Assembly: GCF_037479095.1 (NCBI RefSeq) | Contig: NZ_JBBGZW010000001.1 | Span: forward strand, 372,001-436,000 | Direction of reading: 5' to 3' | From: Pantoea nemavictus | GTDB lineage: Bacteria > Pseudomonadota > Gammaproteobacteria > Enterobacterales > Enterobacteriaceae | Length of the DNA: 64,000 bases | Shown: piece after piece, positions 1 to 8,617 of the stretch | How positions within the stretch are numbered: position 1 is the first letter of the stretch | Layout: every line of letters starts with the position of its first letter | The notes under the pieces: model-generated | What the model was told of the DNA's origin: nothing | The model's database searches: none | Seen by the model: the letters and a program-made list of their open reading frames with translations, nothing else | Position numbers and translations under genes: made by a program

Positions 1-510
1 TGACACTTTTTTTACATCCTTCCTGGATGGGCAAAGTGAAAAAATGAGATCCCGATCTTGTTATAGCGCTGTTAATAGCTGTTGCCTAGCATGCGCAGCG
101 ATTTAGGCATTTCCTTACTGCCGTTTAAGTTAAATAACTCTGTTTAACAGGAGTAATGTATTTCAATAATGTACAAATTTCGCTTAGGCCATTTATTCTA
201 GTTAAATGTGCTGATTTATCCGCTCCAGGGAGGGCAGATCAACGCGACATAATCTGAAAAGGTTTCCATTATGGGCTTTATAACGTACTGTATCTGGAAA
301 AATTCTGGCTTCTGAACCTTTAGAAGTCCTTTTCAGCACACATTTTGCTTATGAACCATTTTTAAAACCTAAAATTGCAAGAATAGCCTGATACTAAGGC
401 GACAAATTATTAAGCAAACTGATTCAAACCCATTATGCTAACGCTCACATCTACGGATGCGAGGGGATTCTTCGCAGTTTTCGGGTTTGTGACACAATAA
501 GAGGTATGCA
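1..510. other. Non-coding, AT-rich leader region
   Basis: I see no convincing gene here. The stretch is AT-rich compared with the coding DNA to its right. A weak hairpin (catcc-ttcct-ggatg near 16-30) is flanked by T and A runs. The only long reading frame overlapping its end (minus strand) is a shadow of the plus-strand gene that starts at 511. It presumably holds the promoter of that gene, but no convincing -35/-10 pair stands out. Confidence 0.4.
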
Positions 511-1185
511 ATGAAAGAACGGCCGATTCTTTTTTCCGAACAGCGGGTGCGCGCCCTGCTGGTTGGCCAGCAGACACAGACCCGGCGCATTATGAAAACT
601 CAGGCCTTTGGCCCGGGTCAGGATCATCACGAAGGCGTGCATGCCTTTGACGTCAGCGCTAATCATCTGCACGGTTATAAATTAATGTCGATGACCGATG
701 TCAGCTCGCACTGTCCGTTTGGTCAGGCTGGCGATGGTTTATGGGTGCGTGAAACCTGGCGCGGCCCGATCGTTCCGGAAGCGTTGTTGGCTGAGTATGA
801 ACGCGATCCGCTGCCGTTCCGTAGTCCGGCATTTTGCCAGTATCGCGCCGACAGCAACGAGCTGGGGCAACTGGATGAGAATTTGCAAAATGCCGAGCAG
901 TTTGGCTGGCAAACCGCCATTCATATGCCGCGTTGGGCTAGCCGCATCGATCTGCAAATAACCTCGGTACGTGCCGAGAAGATTCAGGATATCAGTGAAG
1001 ATGACATTATGGCGGAAGGCGTGCAGACCGATACGCACTTCCTGAATAACTTCTTTACGATGAATATGAATTCCGAATCGCCGAAAGAAGCCTATCGCAA
1101 AGCGTGGCAAAAACAGTACGGCGCCACAAGTTGGGAAGTGAACCCGTGGGTATGGGTGATTGCGTTCCAGCGTGTTGAACGCTAA
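511..1185 (+). CDS. ASCH-domain-like, phage-associated hypothetical protein
   Basis: A 224-residue soluble protein. The N-terminus (KERPILFSEQRVRALLVGQQ then TQTRRIMK) and the later W-V-R-E-T-W segment (about residues 76-81) match the small ASCH/PUA-like proteins commonly encoded in lambdoid and other prophages, often labelled 'morphogenetic protein'. ASCH domains are thought to bind RNA or modified nucleotides; the exact role of this family is not established. The ATG at 511 follows a purine-rich AAGAGG. A strong hairpin terminator follows at 1214-1240. No other phage genes are visible, so it is either a prophage remnant or a domesticated gene. Family assignment is from memory of the motif pattern. 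Confidence 0.7.
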   Translation: MKERPILFSEQRVRALLVGQQTQTRRIMKTQAFGPGQDHHEGVHAFDVSANHLHGYKLMSMTDVSSHCPFGQAGDGLWVRETWRGPIVPEALLAEYERDPLPFRSPAFCQYRADSNELGQLDENLQNAEQFGWQTAIHMPRWASRIDLQITSVRAEKIQDISEDDIMAEGVQTDTHFLNNFFTMNMNSESPKEAYRKAWQKQYGATSWEVNPWVWVIAFQRVER

Positions 1186-1213
1186 CGCGAATCGCTGCAA
1201 CGCACGTACTCGT

Positions 1214-1240
1214 AAGGTCGTCATTCATGACGACCTTTTT
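1214..1240 (+). terminator. Rho-independent terminator of the ASCH gene
   Basis: A perfect 10-bp stem (AAGGTCGTCA, 1214-1223, with TGACGACCTT, 1228-1237), a TTCA loop and a T run to 1240. It lies 29 bases after the stop codon. Confidence 0.85.
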
Positions 1241-1388
1241 ATTTCCTCGCCATTACTTTTCCGCTTTGCCACGCTAATCACAGACAAATCCCCTACTAAC
1301 TGGTTGAATAACCGGCTTTGATTCCGCGCTGGCACTTTCTACTGCGCTGCGCCAGCATACTGTTTTCAGCCAAAGAGTGAGTGACGCA

Positions 1389-2165
1389 ATGTTCAAATGG
1401 CCGTGGCACGCGCAAATAGAGACGTCATTACTGGCGCTACCCTGGCAACAGGCGCTGGCGCAGCCGATCTTTTCCCTGCTCGACCAGGAAGAACAATCCG
1501 CTCTCACTGCGCTGGCTCAGCGCTTCCTGCAGCAGAAAAAAATCTCTCCCCTGCAGGACCTGCAACTTAATGAACTGCTGCTGGCGCGTTTAGCGCTGCT
1601 GTTTTGCCTGCCGGTATTAAAGCTTGGCATTGAGTGGCTCGACGGTTTCCATGAAGTGCTGATCTATCCCGAGCCATTCAACGTTGATGACCGCTGGGAA
1701 GATGATAACGGCCTGGTCCATCACGCACCGGCAGTACACGCCGGACAGAGCTGGACGCAAGGCCCGGTAGTGCTGAATGCGCTAGATATTCAGGACTCTT
1801 TCGACCTCTCCGGCTTCAATCTGGTGATCCATGAAGTGGCACACAAACTTGATGCGCGCGGCAGCGGCTACACCAGCGGTATTCCGGTAATGCCATTGCG
1901 CGATGTCGCCAACTGGGAAAAGGACCTGCAGCACGCGATGGCAGAGATTGAGGCTGAAGTGGAGCTAGTGGGTGAACAGGCAGCCACTATCGATCCCTAC
2001 GCCGCGAGCGATGCGGCAGAGTGCTTTGCCGTGCTGTCGGAATATTTTTTCAGCGCACCGGATTTACTGGCTAACCGTTTCCCGGTGATGTATCGCCATC
2101 TGCAGCAGTTCTATCGCCAGGATCCGCTGGCGCGCCTGGCGTTACTGACAGCAAAACCTGCTTAA
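1389..2165 (+). CDS. mtfA: MtfA, zinc peptidase and Mlc anti-repressor partner
   Basis: A 258-residue relative of E. coli MtfA (YeeI). In E. coli, MtfA is a cytoplasmic zinc aminopeptidase that binds the glucose repressor Mlc, relieving repression of ptsG. The zinc site is visible as HEVAHKLD (HExxH, about residues 148-155), with a downstream glutamate in [13 protein letters not shown]. The family signature KWPW is at the N-terminus, and FCLPVL and [11 protein letters not shown] are also conserved. The frame is open upstream to a GTG at 1377, but the ATG at 1389 aligns with the E. coli start and is preferred. In E. coli, mtfA also neighbours a tRNA-Asn gene, as here. Confidence 0.95.
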   Translation: MFKWPWHAQIETSLLALPWQQALAQPIFSLLDQEEQSALTALAQRFLQQKKISPLQDLQLNELLLARLALLFCLPVLKLGIEWLDGFHEVLIYPEPFNVDDRWEDDNGLVHHAPAVHAGQSWTQGPVVLNALDIQDSFDLSGFNLVIHEVAHKLDARGSGYTSGIPVMPLRDVANWEKDLQHAMAEIEAEVELVGEQAATIDPYAASDAAECFAVLSEYFFSAPDLLANRFPVMYRHLQQFYRQDPLARLALLTAKPA

Positions 2166-2221
2166 ATCGCGATCGCTTTGTACTAATGCTAGCCAGTTGA
2201 ATATAAATGTATTTTAAGCTG

Positions 2222-2257
2222 TTGACACCGCCACGAGGCGCCATTAATATTCGCCTC
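2222..2257 (+). promoter_or_regulatory. Sigma-70 promoter of tRNA-Asn
   Basis: A perfect -35 TTGACA at 2222-2227, a 17-bp spacer and a -10 TAATAT at 2245-2250. A GC-rich discriminator (tcgcctcg) follows, typical of stringently controlled stable-RNA promoters. The start of the mature tRNA is about 12 bases after the expected +1. Confidence 0.8.
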
Positions 2258-2268
2258 GTTCACACGAT

Positions 2269-2344
2269 TCCTCTGTAGTTCAGTCGGTAGAACGGCGGAC
2301 TGTTAATCCGTATGTCACTGGTTCGAGTCCAGTCAGAGGAGCCA
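2269..2344 (+). tRNA. asnT: tRNA-Asn (anticodon GTT)
   Basis: A 76-nt gene with all tRNA elements: acceptor stem TCCTCTG/CAGAGGA, D arm TAGTTCAGTCGGTAGAA, anticodon loop CTGTTAATC with anticodon GTT, T arm GGTTCGAGTCC, and an encoded GCCA end. As far as I can recall it is identical to the E. coli tRNA-Asn genes, which are frequent integration sites for islands. The AT-rich Thoeris-like module begins just after it. I saw no integrase and no second copy of the 3' end in the window. The symbol asnT is chosen because of mtfA adjacency. Confidence 0.97.
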
Positions 2345-2353
2345 TATTTTGAG

Positions 2354-2384
2354 AAGCCCGCTTAGGAAACTAAGCGGGCTTTTT
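2354..2384 (+). terminator. Rho-independent terminator of tRNA-Asn
   Basis: A 12-bp stem (AAGCCCGCTTAG, 2354-2365; CTAAGCGGGCTT, 2370-2381) with a GAAA tetraloop and a T run. It lies 9 bases after the tRNA CCA end. Confidence 0.92.
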
Positions 2385-2670
2385 GCTTTTACACTTCCGC
2401 AAGAATCGCATGATGTGAATATACTTTCCGTTCAATATCCTCTCATTACTTATGATAATAGCGTTAAGTATTGCAGAAATGTCTCGTTTATTTAGCCGAT
2501 TATTTTTTTAGTGAAATGCTTAATGGTTTTGTAATTTTAATCGAGAATTAAACCTCTTACCGTTGTGCATTACCCATCATTGATAATAGGATTAACCCTC
2601 AATTACCGGAATATAGTATTAAGCATGCCAAAGGGAATTGTGCGCCTTTTATAAAAAGGGAGTGAAGGAT

Positions 2671-3508
2671 ATGTTAAAGGTTAGTTTTTGCGATAAAAAA
2701 ATCAGAACCCTTTTTTTTTAAATATGCTTCGGCCACAACGGCAAGCATTGCTGCAGCTGCTCTGTTTTGGGATATCCCTAAAGAGTATAAGCATTACTCT
2801 GGATTGGCTTGCATAGCTGTTTTAGTAATGATTTATCTCATGTTATGGTATAAAGCCAACAAACTTACAGCAATTAACTTATCTGTTGAAGGAAGCACAG
2901 TAACCATTAAAACTGGCGATATTTTCGCTGAGCAAGGATTAAAAGCGATTGCTTTTAATGAGTACTTTGATACTAAAGTGGATAACATAGTTATTGCTCA
3001 TCAGAGTCTCAACGGCCAGTTTGTTACGGATCAACTCACCTGCTCAGTGCAACAATTGGATACCTACATTGATGAATATAATTACGAAGCAGAAGACTTT
3101 GCTGATATTAATTCAACGCGGTTATCCGGTAAGAATCAACGCTATAAAATTGGGACAATTTGCGTCTGGAATGAGTACTTGCTGACGGCTTTTTCTAAAT
3201 TCAACAAGTATAACGAAGCTCATTTATCCATGCCTGAATATCTTGAGTTCCTGATTAACTTTTGGAATAAGGTCAACCGCGTTTATGCCCAGCAAAGTGT
3301 TACTGTGCCGATTTTTGGTTCGGGTATAACACGAATTAAGGGGCATAAGCTGATCAGTGATGAAGAGTTGCTAAAAATCATGTTATGGACATTCAGGGTC
3401 AGTGAAATGCGATTTACCCATCCTGCGAAATTAACAATAATTATTCATAAAGACAAGATTAGTAAAGTAAACCTATTTGAGCTTCAGATGGCAAGAAGCG
3501 GCTTATAA
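2671..3508 (+). CDS. thsA: ThsA-like Thoeris effector (membrane plus Macro-like), frameshifted at a T9 tract
   Basis: Probable effector of a two-gene Thoeris-type defence module. The first ATG, at 2671, follows a strong GGGAGTGAAGG ribosome site but runs out of frame after 16 codons at the nine-T run 2711-2719 (stop at 2719). Dropping one T joins it to a long frame ending at 3508, giving about 278 residues. The joined protein has two membrane segments (around SATTASIAAAALFW and GLACIAVLVMIYLMLWY), then a soluble part beginning NLSVEGSTVTIKTGDIFAEQ and SLNGQF, which resembles the Macro-like domain of membrane-type ThsA. Known Macro-type ThsA proteins are switched on by a TIR-made nucleotide and kill the cell. 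A shorter product could start at TTG 2804, but it would lose the first membrane helix. AT content is far above the neighbours, suggesting transfer. Family call is by motif memory. Confidence 0.65.
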
Positions 3509-3655
3509 ACTCCCTGAAAAATTTAACAGGCGAGGCACATACAGTTATTAAACTTCATAATTAAATAGTTTTAAGTCGAGAAAAAGACTTTACACAAGGG
3601 ACATCTTTCAACTGAAGTATAGGCGGGATTTTTCACAACAAAGGAGTGACAAACC

Positions 3656-4156
3656 ATGATATACCGTACCAAAACATACATTGCGGGTGAATGGGATGGC
3701 GATCAGGATGCCATTGAACAATTACATACCTGGAATGAGAGCAAATACTGGGACTTCTCTTTCACCGACGCTCACGATATAACACAAGCCAGAGATAGCA
3801 GTTTAAATTGCAATATAAAATCGTCCCTTGCAACACGCTTAAATGCCTCAAAAACATTTGTCCTCATCGTCGGAAACAATACCAAGGCAGCACGGAGTGG
3901 CGGCTGTCGATACTGTGATAGCTACAATAGTCTAAGTAGTCAATGTGACCGGGGATACTCAGTAGATCATCGAAGTTATATTGAGTATGAATGCGATAAA
4001 GCCTTGAAAGACGACTTAAACATCATCGTTCTGTACAATGCAACCACAATTAATAAATCCAAATGTCCTGACGTCTTAAAGGGTGTCGGAACGCATACCG
4101 CTATGCGCTCAACCAACGGTTGGGATTACCTCGCGGTTAAAAACGCGCTCAATTAA
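3656..4156 (+). CDS. thsB: ThsB-like TIR-domain protein (Thoeris sensor)
   Basis: A 166-residue protein with the layout of the TIR-like ThsB family: a first strand (RTKTYIAGEWDGD), a central hydrophobic strand (KTFVLIVGNNTK), and a helix SYIEYECDKALKDDLNIIVLY in which the glutamate of IEYE sits where TIR NADases have their catalytic Glu. In Thoeris, ThsB senses phage and converts NAD into a signal that activates ThsA. The ATG at 3656 has a clear AAAGGAGTG site. It follows the ThsA-like gene by 147 bp on the same strand and has its own terminator. Base composition is AT-rich like thsA. Alternative: another TIR-like DUF protein of unknown partner. Confidence 0.75.
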   Translation: MIYRTKTYIAGEWDGDQDAIEQLHTWNESKYWDFSFTDAHDITQARDSSLNCNIKSSLATRLNASKTFVLIVGNNTKAARSGGCRYCDSYNSLSSQCDRGYSVDHRSYIEYECDKALKDDLNIIVLYNATTINKSKCPDVLKGVGTHTAMRSTNGWDYLAVKNALN

Positions 4157-4167
4157 ATTCCGCTATA

Positions 4168-4199
4168 AAAAAACCCGCTGGCCTAACAGCGGGTTTTTT
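4168..4199 (+). terminator. Rho-independent terminator after thsB
   Basis: Stem AAAAAACCCGCTG / CAGCGGGTTTTTT around a GCCTAA loop. The flanking A and T runs make it potentially bidirectional, so it could also end the converging small ORF at 4256. Confidence 0.9.
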
Positions 4200-4255
4200 A
4201 TTCCTCAGCGCACAGCTCATTCCAGTAGCTGTAGCGCATCAAATGGTGTAGGCGC

Positions 4256-4423
4256 TCATCTCTCATAGTAGCGATACACCGATGGATGGAATTCAACGCC
4301 ATACAGTTGGCTGATGGGAATCAGCAGGTCGATATGGGTGCTAAGATCGAATTCGCGCTCTTCTGCACGCGGCTTCTCGCCATTGACCAGTTGGTTAAAC
4401 CACTGCTGCAAGAGGTGTTTCAT
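4256..4423 (-). CDS. Small hypothetical protein, 55 residues
   Basis: Not recognised. The frame is open further upstream to 4546, but the ATG at 4423 has a GGAGAAG ribosome site about ten bases ahead, giving 55 residues rich in hydrophobic and charged positions (begins MKHLLQQWFNQLVNGEKPR; ends SVYRYYER). There is no signal peptide or clear membrane segment. It converges on thsB. Codon use looks plausible, but no motif supports a function. It could be a chance frame. Confidence 0.4.
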   Translation of the reverse strand: MKHLLQQWFNQLVNGEKPRAEEREFDLSTHIDLLIPISQLYGVEFHPSVYRYYER

Positions 4424-4522
4424 TGCCAGCTTCTCCACAAATGATTGACGCTGAAAGTAAACCTCACCCAGAGATATAACCAAAACGATTAGTTGTGCGC
4501 TTCTTTGCCAGGTTATGCATAT

Positions 4523-4546
4523 AAAAAAGTGCGCATAACAGCGCAC
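4523..4546 (-). terminator. Rho-independent terminator, minus strand
   Basis: Read on the minus strand: GTGCGC, loop TGTTAT, GCGCAC, then six T. It lies between the dispersed repeat and the 55-residue ORF, so it would block transcription entering from the repeat/IS side. Confidence 0.65.
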
Positions 4547-4567
4547 CCTTTAGACAACCGTAAAGTC

Positions 4568-4989
4568 GCCATTCATGGCGTAATGCTTGTCAGTTAAGCA
4601 GCGCACTGGCTCCGCGGGGGTTCCGCCCGCTAAGCGTATGGCAGTTTCAGAATGTGTGAAGCAGGCGCGGATAGCGCTCAACACCGTTGCCTGTCATTAC
4701 CGCATCTGGTTTAAAATTTTGCTGGCTGAAGGTTCTGGGTTACCTGGTCGCCATGAATGGCGACCCTACAGGCGTTACAGCGATGGTGATCTAGAAAAAC
4801 GCATGGATGCTGCAGCGCGGGTGTTGAGGCGACATCCCAACCCGCTGAGCGAGTGAGGGATTCCAGGGCGAGCCGCAGGGATGCGGCGAGAGGCGGCGCT
4901 GAGCAGGAGCGAATCGCCGCCGGTCCGTCAGGAATCGAGAAGGAGTGAAGGTACCGCGAAGCGGCGGGATGGGCTGGCGCAGGGCCCGG
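4568..4989 (+). repeat. Long dispersed repeat, copy 1, left part
   Basis: This stretch reappears inverted at about 40.43-41.15 kb with high identity, for example the run from 'gttgaggcgacatccca' through 'gcgggatgggctggcgcag'. Copy 1 is cut by the IS110 element at 4990 and resumes at 6194. Its outer end (CGCCATTCATGGCGTAATGC then GTCAGTTAAGC) is an inverted version of its other end at 6270-6320, so the unit has imperfect terminal inverted repeats. Compared with copy 2 it lacks an internal segment of roughly 190 bp after 'gtgtgaagc'. I see no gene in it; the 89-residue frame inside it is not supported. Confidence 0.8.
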
Positions 4990-5003
4990 AGATACCGTCT
5001 TAA

Positions 5004-5969
5004 TTACGTTTTAGCAAGAGGTACTTTTTCGTCAAAAGGCTGACCTGATTTCAGTACGCCATAAGCGATCTGGAGCAATTTTCTCATCGCCGCACACACC
5101 ACAACTTTACCTTTCTGACCACGAGCCCGCATTCGATCACGTAATGATTTTACGACAGGATTAAACGTCATAGCCGTCAGTGCAGGCATGTATAACGCCT
5201 TGCGCAGGTTGGCACATCCGCGCTTAGATATATGGCTTTGCCCCTGCCACTTACCGGATTCTTTCTGATAGGGGTTTAAACCCGCATAGGCTACTACTTT
5301 GCCACTATTACCGAACTGCGACATATCACCGAGATAGCCTATTAATGATGCGCTCAGAATATCACCAATTCCGGGGATAGACGTAAGAAGCGCTTTTCTT
5401 TGCCGAAGAACAGGGTCAGCATCAATATGCTTTTTTATTTTTTTCTCAGTCTCAGATATCTGTTGTGTCAGGGCTTCAATTATTTCGAATATCGATGGTT
5501 TTACAACATTATCCGCAACACCCAGCCGGTTTAACTCAATCTGACGCATTTCTCTCAGCCCTTCCAGCCTGCGAACCAGGGCCAGAAGCTGACGTTCATT
5601 TAAGGGCGCTGGCTGCCATGGCTGGGGTTTATGACTGGCGCAAAAGCGAGCGATTAACCGCGCATCAACCTGATCGGTTTTATTGCGAATAATTTCACTT
5701 TTACCAAAAGAGTGGATCTGGAAAGGGTTAACGACGCTGACAGTCCAGCCGGATCCATACAGGAAGGTGGCTAATGCGAAATAGTAAGAACCCGTTGCTT
5801 CCATGCAGAGATGAGCGCCCTGATAAGGCTGTAACCACGCAATAAAAAGCTCAAAACCTTTGGGCGTATTAGCAAAAACTTTCGTTTTGTACTTTGTCTC
5901 ACCGAGCCAGACAGCCGCATCGAATTTCAACATGGCTACATCAATACCGACAACAATACCGTGTTCCAT
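5004..5969 (-). CDS. IS110-family transposase (RNA-guided recombinase)
   Basis: A 321-residue protein. The N-terminal RuvC-like half carries the DEDD residues: D in VVGIDVAMLKFD, E in CMEATGSYY, and both D in RNKTDQVDARLIARFC. The C-terminal Tnp20 half contains a helix-hairpin motif (SIPGIGDILSASLI) and the catalytic-serine region SHISKRGCANLRKALY. Members of this family excise and insert the element using a bridge RNA made from the element's own end. The ATG at 5969 is preferred over the upstream in-frame start at 5984 because GGGGG precedes it at ribosome-site distance and the protein then begins MEHGIVVGIDV. No frameshift or missing catalytic residue is seen, so the element may be active. 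Confidence 0.93.
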   Translation of the reverse strand: MEHGIVVGIDVAMLKFDAAVWLGETKYKTKVFANTPKGFELFIAWLQPYQGAHLCMEATGSYYFALATFLYGSGWTVSVVNPFQIHSFGKSEIIRNKTDQVDARLIARFCASHKPQPWQPAPLNERQLLALVRRLEGLREMRQIELNRLGVADNVVKPSIFEIIEALTQQISETEKKIKKHIDADPVLRQRKALLTSIPGIGDILSASLIGYLGDMSQFGNSGKVVAYAGLNPYQKESGKWQGQSHISKRGCANLRKALYMPALTAMTFNPVVKSLRDRMRARGQKGKVVVCAAMRKLLQIAYGVLKSGQPFDEKVPLAKT

Positions 5970-5999
5970 AAAGCCCCCAACCACTTAGCTTATGAAGAA

Positions 6000-6165
6000 T
6001 ATGTCGCCATAATTAAACTTATAAATGGGTGCTCTTATGCACAAGATATCGTTCAATTTTGAAGGCGACTGATATATTGCGGTGGTTTATTCTCCGGGAC
6101 GAGTTTATGCACACAAGTGAAAAGCGAAACTCACCGCAATATCCCCAATGATCAGTCGGGGGATT
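6000..6165 (-). ncRNA. Candidate IS110 bridge RNA
   Basis: The non-coding left end folds into an outer stem (6067-6073 with 6151-6157) and an inner stem (6074-6084 with 6132-6142), separated by an asymmetric bulge 6143-6150. Inside the inner loop, minus-strand TTTTCACT (6123-6116) resembles the left target and CCCGGAG (6098-6092) is the exact complement of the right target. A second hairpin (GTGC 6029-6032 / GCAC 6039-6042) carries CGATATCT (6051-6044) and GCATAAG (6040-6034), which match the element's own right and left ends around CT. Order and content fit the target- and donor-binding loops described for IS621. Transcript ends are guesses. Confidence 0.7.
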
Positions 6166-6193
6166 ATCGCGCGAATGCGGTAATCAAGATATA

Positions 6194-6320
6194 AGTGAAG
6201 AGGGCGTGGCCAGACGCCCTCTTCTCGGTCGCCGCACGGCATAGCTGAAACTGCCTAAGCCGATGGCGAACGAAAGTCGCTCAGCGCTTAACTGATCGGC
6301 ATTACGCCATTCATGGCGGT
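6194..6320 (+). repeat. Long dispersed repeat, copy 1, right part
   Basis: Continuation of the repeat beyond the IS: 'agtgaagagggcgtgg' to 'attacgccattcatggcg'. It matches copy 2 (about 40.43-40.55 kb) inverted. It contains a hairpin (gagggcgt-ggccag-acgccctc) and the terminal inverted-repeat-like end CTTAACTGATCGGCATTACGCC. Confidence 0.8.
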
Positions 6321-6334
6321 CAGAGAAAATCCAC

Positions 6335-7747
6335 CTATCCTCTGCTCTTTGCCATCATCTTGCGGTAGTTATTCAGCCATTTACCGCTGGTTAGACGCCA
6401 CCAGAAGAACACGCCGCGCACCGTCCAGTCGAGGAACATTCCCAGCCACACGCCGACGACACCCATGCCGAGCACAATGCCGAGGAAATAGCCGGCCACC
6501 ACGCGTGCGCCCCACATGCTGAACATCGATACATACATGGTGTAACGCGCATCACGCGCCCCCTTGAGGCTGGCTGGTAGCACCCAGGACGCGGTCCAGA
6601 TCGGCATAAAGGCGGCATTCAGCCAAATCAGATGCTTAGTGACTGAAATCACCTCCGGATCGCGGCTGTAAAACTGCGCTAAGGTTCCAGCCAGCGGTAC
6701 GGTAATCAACGCCAGCGAACACAAGCCAATCATCGCCAGCCAGAACACGTGTTTGATTTGCCGCTCAGCCTGCATCACCTGATTGAGCCCCAACCTGCGG
6801 CCGGTAATGATGGTTGAAGCCGAACCCAGCGCGTTACCCGGCAGGTTGATCAGCGAAGCAATCGAGAAGGCGATAAAGTTACCGGCGATTTCATTGGTAC
6901 CCATGCCGGCGACAAAAATCTGCGTCAGCAATTTACCGCCGTTAAACAATACCGATTCAATACTGGCAGGCACGCCGATGCCCAGCACTTCCATCAGGAT
7001 GTTGCGATCCCAGCGGCGGAAATAGCTGGCGATGGAGATTTTCAATGCCGGAGTAATGCCGCGATACAGCACGTAAATCGCCGCTGCCGCGCCGATATAG
7101 CGAGAAATAGTTAACCCCAACCCGGCGCCAACAAATCCCATCCCTTCCCATCCAAGGCAACCATAAATCAACACGCTACTGATCACGATGTTGAGGATAT
7201 TCATGCCGCCGTTAATCAGCATCGGAATTTTAGTATTGCCCGCACCACGCAATGCACCGCTGCCAATCAACGCAATCGCCGCTGCGGGATAGCTCCACGC
7301 CGAGGTTTGCAGATAACTCAGCGCCAGCTCTTTCACTTTGGGATCGGCGCTGCCGGCGATCACGTCAATGATCAGGTGCCCCCAAAACTCGATAGCGATC
7401 ACCAGCACAAACGCCAGCGCCGTCATCAATCCCAGCGACTGGCGCGTAGCGGCTCGTGCGCGTTTACCGTTGCGTTTTGCCAGACTGAACGCCACCACCA
7501 CCGTGGTGCCGAGATCGATTGCGGCAAAGAAAGAGATAATTACCATATTGAAGCTGTCGGCTAGGCCAACGCCCGCCATCGCCTCTTTACCCAGCCAGCT
7601 CACCAAAAAGGTACTGAGGACGCCCATCAGCATCACACAGAGGTTTTCGATAAAGATGGGCACGGCTAATGGGGTAATTTCACGCCAGAACAACGTACGA
7701 TAAGAGCGACGTTTGGGATACCACGCCGTGTTTCTGACCGCCCGCAT
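6335..7747 (-). CDS. yeeO: YeeO-like MATE-family multidrug/FMN exporter
   Basis: A 470-residue inner-membrane antiporter of the MATE family with about 12 hydrophobic segments. It is strongly similar to E. coli YeeO (FWREITPLAVPIF, FLVSWLGK, ADSFNMVI, SGALRGAGNTKIP, GSASTIITGRRLG, GARDARY). E. coli YeeO exports FMN and FAD and contributes to drug efflux. The ATG at 7747 is used; a TTG at 7771 in frame would add eight residues, and neither has a convincing ribosome site. E. coli YeeO is longer at the N-terminus. In E. coli yeeO also lies between tRNA-Asn genes near cbl and nac, so this is part of the conserved core of the region. Confidence 0.9.
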   Translation of the reverse strand: MRAVRNTAWYPKRRSYRTLFWREITPLAVPIFIENLCVMLMGVLSTFLVSWLGKEAMAGVGLADSFNMVIISFFAAIDLGTTVVVAFSLAKRNGKRARAATRQSLGLMTALAFVLVIAIEFWGHLIIDVIAGSADPKVKELALSYLQTSAWSYPAAAIALIGSGALRGAGNTKIPMLINGGMNILNIVISSVLIYGCLGWEGMGFVGAGLGLTISRYIGAAAAIYVLYRGITPALKISIASYFRRWDRNILMEVLGIGVPASIESVLFNGGKLLTQIFVAGMGTNEIAGNFIAFSIASLINLPGNALGSASTIITGRRLGLNQVMQAERQIKHVFWLAMIGLCSLALITVPLAGTLAQFYSRDPEVISVTKHLIWLNAAFMPIWTASWVLPASLKGARDARYTMYVSMFSMWGARVVAGYFLGIVLGMGVVGVWLGMFLDWTVRGVFFWWRLTSGKWLNNYRKMMAKSRG

Positions 7748-7867
7748 CACTGCTACGCCAGGATTTTGCAAGGGATTACCAAATCACTTTGGAGAGGAAG
7801 AAGAGTAATAATGATGATAGGCCACTGAGAATTATGCAAAGTGTTTCCCATCACCATTTAATCATTA

Positions 7868-8609
<742 letters not shown>

Positions 8610-8617
<8 letters not shown>

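Larger units (their letters stand above)
4990..6193 (-). mobile_element. IS110-family insertion sequence (about 1.2 kb)
   Basis: The ends are set by comparison with the uninterrupted copy 2 of the host repeat, where 'cttcact' runs directly into 'ccccggccc'. On the minus strand the element sits between a CT on the left (6195-6194) and a CT at its right end (4991-4990), as known IS110 elements do with a CT core. There are no terminal inverted repeats or target duplication beyond the core, as expected. It holds one transposase gene and about 220 bp of non-coding sequence upstream of that gene, consistent with a bridge-RNA-bearing left end. The downstream end is only about 12 bp. Confidence 0.88.

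Noticed and set aside
739..1224. 161-codon minus-strand frame opposite the ASCH gene
   Set aside because: Shadow frame; it would start inside the terminator hairpin of the plus-strand gene.
2269..2344. tRNA-Asn as attL of an integrated element with attR in the window
   Set aside because: No integrase gene and no second copy of the tRNA 3' end was found by eye; the island hypothesis rests only on position and composition.
4587..4856. 89-residue plus-strand frame in the dispersed repeat
   Set aside because: It lies wholly in the repeat, is broken in copy 2, and has no recognisable protein features.
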